Source: an uncultured Pelagibacteraceae bacterium
GTDB taxonomy: Bacteria; Pseudomonadota; Alphaproteobacteria; Pelagibacterales; Pelagibacteraceae
Direction of reading: 5' to 3'
Assembly (NCBI GenBank): GCA_902584685.1
Contig: CACIAP010000001.1
Location: 64,728-128,727, forward strand
DNA: 64,000 nt
The translations under genes and the position numbers were made by a program. Shown in pieces: positions 1 through 9,615 of the stretch (its first letter is position 1; each line of letters opens with the position of its first letter). The notes beneath the pieces were generated by a model, which worked only from the letters and a program-made list of their open reading frames with translations, was not told the DNA's origin and did no database searches.

Positions 1-275
1 GCTTTTGTTATTTCTTCAGTAGTTTTAGTTTTTAAATTTTTTTTTGCTTCATTGTGAGCAGCTACAATTAAATCTTCTAACATAGTTTTGTCCTCAGAAA
101 AGATTTTTTCAGAAATATCTATTTTTTCTATTTCACTATTACCGTTCAAGATAACTTTTACTAAACCACCACCAGATGAACCTTCCACTTTTATTTGTTT
201 AATTTTTTCTTGACTATCCTTTATCTTTTCTTCTATCTCTTTTGCCTTATCTAAAATTTTATTGAAATCAGTCAT
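1..275 (-). CDS. YbaB/EbfC family nucleoid-associated protein (C-terminus cut by window edge)
   Basis: Minus-strand reading from 275: MTDFNKILDKAKEIEEKIKDSQEKIKQIKVEGSSGGGLVKVILNGN...; YbaB motif and position directly downstream of dnaX. Confidence 0.9.
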   Translation of the reverse strand, partial: MTDFNKILDKAKEIEEKIKDSQEKIKQIKVEGSSGGGLVKVILNGNSEIEKIDISEKIFSEDKTMLEDLIVAAHNEAKKNLKTKTTEEITK

Positions 276-1896
276 CCTTATTATCTTTAACATCTATCAA
301 TTCAGCGTCAGGAAATGATTCTTTAATATTATTAAATATATCTGTTTGTTCAAAATCTTTTAAATTATTTTTCTTCTCCCCTTCTGATGTTTTTTTAATT
401 GTTTCCTGTCCTTTATTTTGTGAAAGAGAAATAATCCATCTGGTATTAGTCCACTCGTAAAGTTTGGATGATAATATTTTTACAAAATCTTTTTTTAGAT
501 TTTCATTAAAAGAAATTTCTATGTAACCGTTTTTAAAGTTTATTAAATTTACATTAGTTTCCAACTCATATTTTAACTCTACTTCCTTTTTCGAATTGCA
601 TATGTCGACTAAATCGTTGAAAGATTTAATTTCTAAATTATTTCTAGATTTATTTTCCTCTAAAATCTTTTTTTGTTTCTCTTGAGAAGAAGATTTTAGT
701 TGATTTACAGCTATTTTCTTTTTCTCAAAATCATTATCGATTTTATTGTTTTGATTTGATGATGGATTATCAGTTTTTGTTTGATTACCTTTTAAATAAA
801 GCAAGCGTATCAAAAACATCTCTACAGATAAGTTTGGATCGTTTACAATATTAACTTCATCCATTGTCTCTATGGCAAATTGCCAGAAAAGAAGTAGTGT
901 ATGAGCATCTAATTTCTCAGACATTTCTTTAATTTTTTTAAAATTATTTTCAGTTAAATCGGCAGAAAAACTTACTCTTTCTAAATTTTTAAAATTTTTT
1001 AAATAATAAATAATTTCCAAAAAACCATTTAAAAAAATTTTTGGTTCTACTCCTTTTTGATAAATCTGCCTGTATAGATCTAGAGTTTTGTCTTCATCTC
1101 CATCAAATATTTTCTCTATTAGGTTTATGGTAAATTCTTTATCAAAATATCCAAATATTTCCCTTGCGCTTTCTAAGCTTATATTCACTTTTTGGCTATC
1201 ATCATTGGTTAGTGATATTCTATCTAATAATGACAATGCATCTCTAACTGAACCTTCTGAAATTTTTGAGATTAGGTTTAAAACTTCTTGATTGATATCT
1301 ATTTTCTCCATTTCAGCAACCTTTGCTAAAAATTCACTTAACTCCTCAGGCTTAATTCTTGATAAATCAAATCTCTGACATCTTGATAAGACTGTTATTG
1401 GGATTTTGTTAACCTCAGTTGTTGCAAAAATAAACTTTAAATAACTAGGCGGTTCTTCAAGAGTTTTTAGTAAGGCATTAAAAGCTTGTTTGCTTAACAT
1501 ATGGACTTCATCAATTATAAAAATTTTAAATTTTGAAGATGTTGGTCCATATCTTGAAAATTCTATTAAATCCCTTACATCATCAACACCAGTTTTGCTT
1601 GCCGCATCCATTTCTAGAACATCGATGTGTCTAGACTCAGATATTTCATCACAATTTTTACACTTATTTTTTAAACAACTATTTTTTTCAGAATTTCCAC
1701 AATTTAAAGATTTTGCTAAAATTCTTGCAATTGTCGTTTTGCCCACACCCCTTATTCCTGTAAATAAAAAAGCATTGGGAATTTTATTTTGAGAGATGGA
1801 CTTTTCAATTGTTTCTACAATGATGTCCTGACCTATTAAATCTTTAAAGACTTGTGGTCTGTATTTCAGTGCTAAAACTTTTGAATTATTACTCAT
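268..1896 (-). CDS. dnaX: DNA polymerase III subunit gamma/tau
   Basis: Walker A GIRGVGKTTIARILAKSLNC, zinc-binding cysteines, DEVHMLSKQAFNALLKTLEEPP. Start placed at MSNNSK because the longer ORF (to 1917) runs into the SRP RNA. Confidence 0.96.
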   Translation of the reverse strand: MSNNSKVLALKYRPQVFKDLIGQDIIVETIEKSISQNKIPNAFLFTGIRGVGKTTIARILAKSLNCGNSEKNSCLKNKCKNCDEISESRHIDVLEMDAASKTGVDDVRDLIEFSRYGPTSSKFKIFIIDEVHMLSKQAFNALLKTLEEPPSYLKFIFATTEVNKIPITVLSRCQRFDLSRIKPEELSEFLAKVAEMEKIDINQEVLNLISKISEGSVRDALSLLDRISLTNDDSQKVNISLESAREIFGYFDKEFTINLIEKIFDGDEDKTLDLYRQIYQKGVEPKIFLNGFLEIIYYLKNFKNLERVSFSADLTENNFKKIKEMSEKLDAHTLLLFWQFAIETMDEVNIVNDPNLSVEMFLIRLLYLKGNQTKTDNPSSNQNNKIDNDFEKKKIAVNQLKSSSQEKQKKILEENKSRNNLEIKSFNDLVDICNSKKEVELKYELETNVNLINFKNGYIEISFNENLKKDFVKILSSKLYEWTNTRWIISLSQNKGQETIKKTSEGEKKNNLKDFEQTDIFNNIKESFPDAELIDVKDNKDD

Positions 1897-1904
1897 TTCT
1901 TTTA

Positions 1905-1991
1905 GGAGACCAATCAACCTGGAAAATACTCATTACCCTTGCTCTTTTTCAAGCCTGGGGGATTCGTGGTACCACCACCTGATTGGCCCCC
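1905..1991 (-). ncRNA. ffs: Small SRP RNA (4.5S type)
   Basis: Reverse complement GGGGGCCAATCAGG...CCAGGCTTGAAAAAGAGCAAGGG...TGATTGGTCTCC. The ends form a 12-bp helix and the apical domain has the AGG/AGCA symmetric loop capped by GAAA; located next to dnaX as in many bacteria. Confidence 0.85.
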
Positions 1992-2042
1992 AGTTATTAT
2001 AACAGTTATATTTTCTAGTCTACAACAAAACTTTGTAAATTT

Positions 2043-2873
2043 TTAGATTTTTCTATATTCGCTTGCTTCGTAAACTCCTAGAATATCTAAACTAACAGTA
2101 TGGAAACCCAGCTCCTCTAAAGATTTTTGGATTTTTGGATCTTCGATATGTCCATAAATATCGCATATAAATAAATATTGTTCAAAACTATTTTGATCAG
2201 AGAAACTTTCTAATTTACTTAAATTAACATTATTGGTAGCAAAGCCACCCAAACATTTGTAAAGAGCAGCAGGTTTATTTTTTACTTTGAAAATACAACT
2301 TGTAATATAATTTTTTTTCTCAAATTCTGGATGGGATGCTTTACTACCCATAATTAAAAACCTCGTCACATTGCCTTTATTGTCCTCAATATTCTTTTTT
2401 ACTATTTTCAGATTGTAAATTTCAGCAGCTAGCTCAGATGCGATTGCAGCTTCATTTTTAATTTTGTTATCACTAATATATTTTGCACTACCTGCGGTAT
2501 CAGCTGCAATTATAGGCTCAAGCTTGTTTTCAGTAATAATTTTTTGACATTGTGAAATGGCTTGAGTGTGAGATCTTACTGAAGATATGTTTTTCATACT
2601 TGAGCTAGGCAGTATCATTAAATTATGGGTGATCGGTTGAAAATGTTCTGCGTAAATTTGAAGTTTATATTTGTTAATTAAATATTGTATATCTGCAACT
2701 CTTCCTGCTATTGAATTTTCTACAGGTATAATAGTTTTATAACTCTCATTTTTTAAGCAAAGATTAAAGCATTCTTCAAAAGTATTTTGCGAAAGAGGTT
2801 CATAATCAGGGTACATTTTTTTTGCCGCTAAATGGGAATATGCTCCTGGTGAACCTTGGTATACAATTTTCAT
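2043..2873 (-). CDS. pheA: Prephenate dehydratase with C-terminal ACT domain
   Basis: MKIVYQGSPGAYSHLAAKK, ENSIAGRV, GNVTRFLIMG; ACT domain tail. Confidence 0.95.
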   Translation of the reverse strand: MKIVYQGSPGAYSHLAAKKMYPDYEPLSQNTFEECFNLCLKNESYKTIIPVENSIAGRVADIQYLINKYKLQIYAEHFQPITHNLMILPSSSMKNISSVRSHTQAISQCQKIITENKLEPIIAADTAGSAKYISDNKIKNEAAIASELAAEIYNLKIVKKNIEDNKGNVTRFLIMGSKASHPEFEKKNYITSCIFKVKNKPAALYKCLGGFATNNVNLSKLESFSDQNSFEQYLFICDIYGHIEDPKIQKSLEELGFHTVSLDILGVYEASEYRKI

Positions 2874-2877
2874 AAAT

Positions 2878-3624
2878 TTAATCTTTTTTATATTCCATTA
2901 TTTTTTTAATTTCCATAAAATCATCCATTGTATCTACACCTATTGGAAAATTTTGTGTATACATAACATCTATTGGGATACCATTATCTAAAGCACGTAG
3001 TTGCTCCAATCTAAATTTTTTTTCATTTTCTGTTTGTTTTAAATTTATAAATTTCTTTAAAGTCGAGATTTCATACTGATAAATTCCGATGTGGTGATAG
3101 GTATTTTTTTCATCAAAATTTTCCGCATTTCTAAAAAAAGTTAAAGCTGGTGAATAATTATTTTTTAGAAAAGTTTCATATACGGAGACTTTTACAATAT
3201 TCTTATTACTAAATATTTTTTTGTTCTTAATATCTGTACAAAGTGTACCAATTTTTGAATTTAGTTTTCTAACATTTTTATCAAGATTAATTATATCTTC
3301 TGTTGATATTTGGGGTTCGTCTCCCTGTAAATTAATGACATATTTAATATTTTCTATGTCTTTAATTTTTTCTACTGCTTCAAAAATTCTATCAGTGCCT
3401 GTTTGATGGTTTTTACTAGTCATTATTGAATTGCCACCATTTTTTTTAATTTCGGTCTGAATTTCATCATCTTCTGTTGCAACATAAACTTTGCCTAAAT
3501 TTGTTGCCTTAGCTTTATTGTATACGTGCTGAATAATACTTATCCCATTTATTTTTAATAAAGGTTTTCCAGGCAGCCTTGATGCACTCATTCTAGACGG
3601 TATCAAGATAATTGTGTTATTCAT
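2878..3624 (-). CDS. kdsB: 3-deoxy-manno-octulosonate cytidylyltransferase
   Basis: IPSRMSASRLPGKPLLKINGISIIQHVYNKA, INLQGDEPQI. Confidence 0.95.
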   Translation of the reverse strand: MNNTIILIPSRMSASRLPGKPLLKINGISIIQHVYNKAKATNLGKVYVATEDDEIQTEIKKNGGNSIMTSKNHQTGTDRIFEAVEKIKDIENIKYVINLQGDEPQISTEDIINLDKNVRKLNSKIGTLCTDIKNKKIFSNKNIVKVSVYETFLKNNYSPALTFFRNAENFDEKNTYHHIGIYQYEISTLKKFINLKQTENEKKFRLEQLRALDNGIPIDVMYTQNFPIGVDTMDDFMEIKKIMEYKKD

Positions 3625-3714
3625 TTCAAAGTTTAATGCGTCTTACAGACGCAAATAATTTTTAATTAGTTTATTTTAATATTAACATGTTATATGAGTT
3701 CTTAAGAAAAAATA

Positions 3715-4254
3715 ATGGATTCTTTTGAAATAAATAAAATAATTGCAGCAGTACTGTTAGTTGCGCTCTTGGTCATTGGTATTGGAAAAATCTCTAACTT
3801 ATTGTTCAATGTAGAAAAGCCGGAAGTTTCTGGTTATAAAGTTGAGGTAACTGAGGATGTTTCAAAAAAATCTGTGGCTCAAAAAGAAGAAAAGGTCGAA
3901 GTTGATATATCGGCTTTAATGGCACAAGCTGATCTAGCTCATGGCGAAAAAATCTTTAAAAAATGTTCAGCATGTCACTCGATACAAGCGGGCGGAGGAA
4001 ATAAAATTGGACCAGCTTTATATAATGTTGTGGGAAGAAAAGTTGCTGCAGTCGAAGATTACAAATATTCAAAAGCACTTGTTGCCTACAAAAAAAATTG
4101 GACTTTTGAGGAGTTAAACGGTTATTTAATTAAACCTCAAGCTTGGATAAAAGGTACAAAAATGTCATTCGCTGGTTTAAGAAAAGAGAAAGATAGAGCT
4201 TCAGTTATTTTATATTTAAACAAAAATTCGAATAGCCCTTTACCGTTACCTTAA
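3715..4254 (+). CDS. Membrane-anchored class I cytochrome c
   Basis: N-terminal TM segment, CSACHSIQAGGGNKIGPALYNVVGR (CXXCH), distal Met region GTKMSFAGL. Confidence 0.93.
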   Translation: MDSFEINKIIAAVLLVALLVIGIGKISNLLFNVEKPEVSGYKVEVTEDVSKKSVAQKEEKVEVDISALMAQADLAHGEKIFKKCSACHSIQAGGGNKIGPALYNVVGRKVAAVEDYKYSKALVAYKKNWTFEELNGYLIKPQAWIKGTKMSFAGLRKEKDRASVILYLNKNSNSPLPLP

Positions 4255-5175
4255 TTTTCCAAAACAGTATAATAAAATACTTTTTTGAACATGAACTCTA
4301 TTAAGCGCTTGTTGCCAGACATGTGAGTTTTTACTCAAAAAAACGTCTTCCGAAACTTCATTTCCTCTAGGCAAACAATGTAAAAATATAAAATCCTTTT
4401 TTGCTAATCTAGTCAACTTTTTATCTATCTTAAAATTTTTAAACGCGTAGATCTTTTTTTTTTTATTCACTTTATCGTTAAGCGAGATTACCTTATCTGA
4501 AAATATTACGTCAGCACCAAAAACTGCTTTTTTTGGATCATTATAAATATAAATTTTCTTATTATTTTTTTTAACCCAGTTTTTAATTTCTTTTCCAGGT
4601 TCAAATTTTTTCGGACATCCAATACTAAGCTTAAATGAAAATTTCACAGAGGCGGCAATTAAGCTATTCAAAACATTATTTGAGTCACCAATCCAACAAA
4701 TACTCAATTTCGAAATAGGTTTTTTTTTAATCTCTTCAACTGTGAAAATATCAGACAATACTTGTGTAGGATGAGATAAAGGGCTTAAACCATTTATTAT
4801 AGGTATTGATAAATATTTTTTAAAGTCCTCCATTTTTTTTTCGCTATCAGTTCTCAGCATAAAACCATCTCCATAAGTAGAGAGAACTTTGGCTGTATCA
4901 GTAATACTTTCTCCCCCTTGGCCTAAATGAAGCTCATTAGATCTTAATGTTAAAGTTCCTCCTCCCAACTGTTTAATTGCCAAATAAAAACCTATTCTTG
5001 TTCTTGAACTTGGTTTTTCAAACATTTGTATTAATATTTTTCCTTTAAGCGGAGACCCTTTGTCAACCTCAAGTGTGTTAAGCTTTTTTCTTAATCTTTT
5101 TCTTTTTTTTGCATCATAGATAATCTTTCTAAGATCTTTGGCTGATATATCTTTTAAATTTATAAAATGTTTCAT
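4246..5175 (-). CDS. argF: Ornithine carbamoyltransferase
   Basis: FEKPSSRTRIGFYLA, SPLSHPTQVLSDI, FLHCLPRGNEVSEDVF. Confidence 0.96.
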   Translation of the reverse strand: MKHFINLKDISAKDLRKIIYDAKKRKRLRKKLNTLEVDKGSPLKGKILIQMFEKPSSRTRIGFYLAIKQLGGGTLTLRSNELHLGQGGESITDTAKVLSTYGDGFMLRTDSEKKMEDFKKYLSIPIINGLSPLSHPTQVLSDIFTVEEIKKKPISKLSICWIGDSNNVLNSLIAASVKFSFKLSIGCPKKFEPGKEIKNWVKKNNKKIYIYNDPKKAVFGADVIFSDKVISLNDKVNKKKKIYAFKNFKIDKKLTRLAKKDFIFLHCLPRGNEVSEDVFLSKNSHVWQQALNRVHVQKSILLYCFGKLR

Positions 5176-5179
5176 TAAG

Positions 5180-6343
5180 TTAAGATTCTGAACAAACTTT
5201 GTTAATAACTTTTAATGCAATATCGATTTCACTCTTCTTAACATTTAAAGGTGGTAAAATACGAATAACATTTTCAGCTGCTTTAATAGTCAATAATTTA
5301 TTTTCCATTAATTTATTTATGAATAAAGTCTGATCTTTATATAATTGAATACCTATTAATAAACCTTTTCCTCTAATTTGTTTAATTATGTTTGGATATT
5401 TATCTTTTATATCATTTAATTTTTTTAAAAAATACTTAGAAAGATTTTTGATGTTATTCAAAAATTTTTTATTTGAAATTATATCCATTACTTCATTTCC
5501 AACAGACATTGCTAACGGATTACCTCCAAATGTTGATCCATGAGTTCCAGGGACCATAGCTTTACTAACCTTTTTATTCATCAGTACTGCACCAATCGGA
5601 AACCCTCCTCCTATACCTTTAGCTATAGGTACAATATCTGGTTTTACTTTTGAGCTTTCAAAAGCAAAAAAATCTCCTGATCTTCCAATGCCACATTGAA
5701 CTTCATCAAGTATAAGTAATATTTTTTTCTTGTTACATAACTTTCTTAAATCTCTTAAACACCAATCAGGTATTACTTTTATTCCACCTTCGCCCATAAT
5801 TGTTTCAACCATAATAGCTGCAGTATTTTTTGATATTTTTTTTTTAAAAGAATTATGATTCCCAAAAGTAAAATGATCGAAACCACTTACTTTCGGACCA
5901 AAACCTTCAGTCATTTTTTTTGATCCACTGGCAAAAATTGCAGCTATCGTCCGACCATGAAATGAATTTTTTACACAAAGTATTCTATTTTTTTTTGGTT
6001 TTCCTATTGAGTAAAAGTATCTTCTTGCCACTTTTATAGCAACTTCTGTTGCTTCAGTCCCAGAATTTTGAAATATTACTGAGTCTGCAAAAGTTTTTTT
6101 GACCAATTTTTTTGCTAACATCTCTCCCTCTGGAATTGTGAAAGCATTTGAAACATGCCAAACTCTTTTAGCTTGTTTATATAGTGCTTTTACTAATCTT
6201 GGATTCGCGTGGCCTAAACTATTAACTGCAATCCCCGAGCAAAAATCTAAATATTTCTTACCGTTTGTGGCAACTAAATAGCTTCCAATCCCCTTTTTAA
6301 AAGAAATTTTTTTTCTATTATAATTGTTTGCTAAAAATGTCAT
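5180..6343 (-). CDS. argD: Acetylornithine/succinyldiaminopimelate aminotransferase
   Basis: Class III aminotransferase motifs: NSGTEATEVAIKVAR, LILDEVQCGIGRSG, AKGIGGGFPIGA. Confidence 0.95.
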   Translation of the reverse strand: MTFLANNYNRKKISFKKGIGSYLVATNGKKYLDFCSGIAVNSLGHANPRLVKALYKQAKRVWHVSNAFTIPEGEMLAKKLVKKTFADSVIFQNSGTEATEVAIKVARRYFYSIGKPKKNRILCVKNSFHGRTIAAIFASGSKKMTEGFGPKVSGFDHFTFGNHNSFKKKISKNTAAIMVETIMGEGGIKVIPDWCLRDLRKLCNKKKILLILDEVQCGIGRSGDFFAFESSKVKPDIVPIAKGIGGGFPIGAVLMNKKVSKAMVPGTHGSTFGGNPLAMSVGNEVMDIISNKKFLNNIKNLSKYFLKKLNDIKDKYPNIIKQIRGKGLLIGIQLYKDQTLFINKLMENKLLTIKAAENVIRILPPLNVKKSEIDIALKVINKVCSES

Positions 6344-7156
6344 TTAACTTCTAATTTTGTATCCTTTTTTATAAAGGAAAAATGATATGAACCATATAAT
6401 CAAACTAAATAAAAATAAATATATAAGACCAAATTTAATTGAACCATCGCTATTTCCGATAAAGGAAAATCTCAACCCGTCAATCATATGAAAGAAGGGA
6501 TTTAAAAAACTTATTTTCTGTAGGATTTCAGGCAATCTATTTATTGAGTAAAAAGTACCCGACAGAAAGGACATTGGAACAATAATGAAGTTAGTTACAG
6601 TTGCCATATTCTCCCATTTATCAGACCACATACCTGCTATAAACCCCATTGCTCCCATAGAAAAAGATGACAGAAATAAGAAAACTGCAAAATACAGAAA
6701 GTTTTCAAAACGGATATCTATAAAAATACTAAATACTAAGATTGATAAAAAACTTATCATAATAGATCTAGTAATTGAGGCAAAAATTACAGCGAGCGTC
6801 ACTTCAAGTGCTGAAAGTGGACTTCCTACCAAATCCACAATATTTCCCATAATTTTTCCAGACAGTATTGAAGATGAAGAGTGTGCAAAAGATTGTTGAA
6901 TTATTTGCATACTAATTAATCCTGGCGCTAAAAATTCAATAAAAGGAACCCCAAGAACCATTCCTCTATTTTCACCCAATGCAAGAGAAATGACCATTAA
7001 AAATAAAATTGCTGTAACGACTGGCCCTAAGATTGTTTGACCAGATACAATTAGAAAACGAAGCGTCTCTTTTTTATATAATGAGTAAAAGCCTATCCAG
7101 TTTATAAAGCTAAATCTTCTTATTCCAATTTTGTATTTTTCATTAAGTTCAACCAT
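6344..7156 (-). CDS. ABC-2 type transporter permease
   Basis: Six hydrophobic segments, ABC-2 membrane pattern (LAPGLISMQIIQQSF, PMSFLSGTFYSINRLPEILQ); no adjacent ATPase. Confidence 0.88.
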   Translation of the reverse strand: MVELNEKYKIGIRRFSFINWIGFYSLYKKETLRFLIVSGQTILGPVVTAILFLMVISLALGENRGMVLGVPFIEFLAPGLISMQIIQQSFAHSSSSILSGKIMGNIVDLVGSPLSALEVTLAVIFASITRSIMISFLSILVFSIFIDIRFENFLYFAVFLFLSSFSMGAMGFIAGMWSDKWENMATVTNFIIVPMSFLSGTFYSINRLPEILQKISFLNPFFHMIDGLRFSFIGNSDGSIKFGLIYLFLFSLIIWFISFFLYKKGYKIRS

Positions 7157-7277
7157 AAGTATTTATAATTTTCTTTTAATAAAATTGTTAAGAAATAAAA
7201 GAAAGTGCTTGTTTTAATAAGTATAATATGAATTACTATATATAGTATTATAAATTAAATAGTAACTAAATATTGTA

Positions 7278-7778
7278 ATGAGTTGGACACCTGAAAAAGT
7301 TGAAAAATTAAAGGAATTATGGGGCAAAGGAAATACGGCAAGCGAAATTGCGCAAATACTTGGGGGCGTAACTAGAAATGCCGTAATCGGCAAAGCCCAT
7401 AGATTAAATTTATCTGGAAAAATCCAAACAAAAAAAAGCTCATCTTTATTAACCAAGAATAATGAGAACGAAAATAAAATTTCTCGTAAGAATTTAAGAA
7501 GAGGTAAATTCAAATCGTTAATTATAGACAAAGATTTTGAGCCTGAAAATCCCAAGCAACTTGAAGAGCTCGATGAAAATTCTTGTAAATGGCCAATAGG
7601 ACATCCGAATGAGGATAATTTTTACTTTTGTGGCAGAAAATCGTTGAAAGATTTTTCCTATTGTAAACTGCACTTATTATATGCGTTCCAACCAAAAAAT
7701 AGGAAAGAAGATATTTTGGATAAAGACAAAGATAATGAAGTGCCCAAATTTATTAGAAGAAAAATTAAATCAGCCTAA
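7278..7778 (+). CDS. gcrA: GcrA family cell-cycle regulator
   Basis: N-terminus MSWTPEKVEKLKELWGKGNTASEIAQILGGVTRNAVIGKAHRLNLSGK; C-terminal CKWPIGHP...FCGRKS. Confidence 0.95.
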   Translation: MSWTPEKVEKLKELWGKGNTASEIAQILGGVTRNAVIGKAHRLNLSGKIQTKKSSSLLTKNNENENKISRKNLRRGKFKSLIIDKDFEPENPKQLEELDENSCKWPIGHPNEDNFYFCGRKSLKDFSYCKLHLLYAFQPKNRKEDILDKDKDNEVPKFIRRKIKSA

Positions 7779-7779
7779 A

Positions 7780-8031
7780 TTACTCGTCTAATATTTTTTT
7801 TTTAGCAGCAGCGAATTCTTCATCACTGAGAATTTTTTTTTCGTGTAATTCCTTTAACTCATTTAGTTTACTGACTAAGTCTTCTTTATTGTCGAGGTTA
7901 TTTTCTTTTGTGATATCTAAATTTTTGTTAGCTTTTTTTGCCTCCATGCCAGTATTTATAGCTCTAAAAGCAATATATAAAACAAAGCACAACATTAAAC
8001 CAATTAAAGTATAAATTATAGATATTGCCAT
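7780..8031 (-). CDS. Small membrane protein with SHOCT-like C-terminus
   Basis: N-terminal TM helix; LNELKELHEKKILSDEEFAAAKKKIL SHOCT-like motif. Confidence 0.75.
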   Translation of the reverse strand: MAISIIYTLIGLMLCFVLYIAFRAINTGMEAKKANKNLDITKENNLDNKEDLVSKLNELKELHEKKILSDEEFAAAKKKILDE

Positions 8032-8035
8032 AAAA

Positions 8036-8989
8036 TTAATTTACTCTTTTTTTAGAATATTCTCCCTCACTCTTCCACATATAAGAATATTTGTTTACCT
8101 CATCTTCAAATCTTGACGAGCAATTAAAGTCAAAATCAGAGTTACTTTTGTGTTTACCAGATAAAACATTGTCATATTTTAATAATCTTAGCTGATCATT
8201 GGTGATTAGTGGTTTGGGCAAAAGTTCAAAAATGTGCGCAGTCATTCTAGCAAGCGAGATCGGCATTGGAAGTAATAGTCTTTTTTTTTCTATTAAAGAA
8301 AGTAATTTCTCTAAAATATCCTTAAAAGACATTTCTTCTGGTCCAACAAATTCAATAATATTTTCCTTGATATCATCAGTGATTATTCTAGTTATAGAAT
8401 TAGTCAAATCTGAGCAATGTATTGGTCTAAACTTTGTTTTGCCGTTATAGTAAATTGGAAAAATGGGTAATAATTTTAGTAAAGTCATTAATTGAGTAGT
8501 GAAGTTATCATCAACTGAATATACAATTGATGGTCTTACAATTACAGCTCTGTTGAAATTATCTAAAATTTCTTTTTCGCCTTTTAATTTACTTTTAGCA
8601 TAAACTGAGTCTTCCGCATTTTCAATTCCAAGAGCAGATAAATGAACAAATTTTTCTATTTTATATGTTGATGCCAACTTTGAAATCATTTTTGGAAATT
8701 CGACATGAATATTGGTAAAAGTATTTTTTCCTTTTTCAAATAGTATACCAACTAAATTCACACACAAATCAGCTTTGCTAAATAATTTTTTTATCTGTTC
8801 ATAATTAAAAATACTTCCTTCAACTATTTCAAGATAACCAGGGTTAGCTTGGGTTTTGAGTATATAGCCTTTTTGATGAATATTTCTTGTAAATGCCGTT
8901 ACTTTAATATTATTTTTAGTTAAACTTCTGATTAAATTTCTTCCTATTTGGCCACTCGCGCCAAAAATTAGACAATTTTTTGGTTTCAT
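8036..8989 (-). CDS. NAD(P)-binding epimerase-like protein, complex I NDUFA9-like family
   Basis: IFGASGQIGRNLIRSL Rossmann motif; HLSALGIE...YAKSKLKGE. Confidence 0.85.
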   Translation of the reverse strand: MKPKNCLIFGASGQIGRNLIRSLTKNNIKVTAFTRNIHQKGYILKTQANPGYLEIVEGSIFNYEQIKKLFSKADLCVNLVGILFEKGKNTFTNIHVEFPKMISKLASTYKIEKFVHLSALGIENAEDSVYAKSKLKGEKEILDNFNRAVIVRPSIVYSVDDNFTTQLMTLLKLLPIFPIYYNGKTKFRPIHCSDLTNSITRIITDDIKENIIEFVGPEEMSFKDILEKLLSLIEKKRLLLPMPISLARMTAHIFELLPKPLITNDQLRLLKYDNVLSGKHKSNSDFDFNCSSRFEDEVNKYSYMWKSEGEYSKKRVN

Positions 8990-9009
8990 ATATATATAAT
9001 TAGTTACTT

Positions 9010-9615
9010 ATGGATATAAAAGTTCACAAAATAGACTTACCAGAAGATCTTAATGTTGGCAATAGGGTAGCTGTCGACTGTGAATTTATGGGATTAAATT
9101 TTCAAAGAGATAAGTTGTGTTTAGTGCAAATTTCATCAGGTAATTCTGATGCTCATATAGTTCAACTTGACAGGGGTGAATACAAGGCTCCTGTTTTAAA
9201 AAAAATTTTATCTGATAAAACAATTAAGAAAATTTTTCACTTCGCAAGGGCAGATCTTACTTTTATAAAAAAGTATCTTTTGATCGATGTAAATAATATT
9301 GAGGATACTAAGCTTCAATCAAAGCTAGCGAGATCGTATACTGACAAGCATGGATTAAAAGATCTTATAAAAGAATTTATTGGCGTTGACATCAGCAAGC
9401 AATATCAAAGCTCTGATTTTGGGGGAGAGCTATCACAGGCTCAAATAAAATACTGTGCTAATGATGTTTTATATTTACATAAAATTAATGATGCTCTTAC
9501 AAAAATTCTTAAAAGAGAAAAAAGATATCATTTGTATGAAGATTGCTTAAAATTTATCAACACTAGAGTTAATTTGGATTTAGCATCATTTTCTGATGAT
9601 ATTTGGTCACATTAA
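9010..9615 (+). CDS. Ribonuclease D-like 3'-5' exonuclease (DEDD)
   Basis: VAVDCEFMGLNFQRDKLCLVQIS, HFARADLTFI, CANDVLYLHKI. Confidence 0.92.
   Translation: MDIKVHKIDLPEDLNVGNRVAVDCEFMGLNFQRDKLCLVQISSGNSDAHIVQLDRGEYKAPVLKKILSDKTIKKIFHFARADLTFIKKYLLIDVNNIEDTKLQSKLARSYTDKHGLKDLIKEFIGVDISKQYQSSDFGGELSQAQIKYCANDVLYLHKINDALTKILKREKRYHLYEDCLKFINTRVNLDLASFSDDIWSH

Noticed and set aside
1088-1792. Plus-strand ORFs (67 and 100 aa) inside dnaX
   Set aside because: Antisense to a clearly coding dnaX; composition is that of reverse-complement codons, no recognisable family.
7214-7555. 113-aa minus ORF opposite gcrA
   Set aside because: Antisense to the conserved gcrA coding sequence; no independent support.
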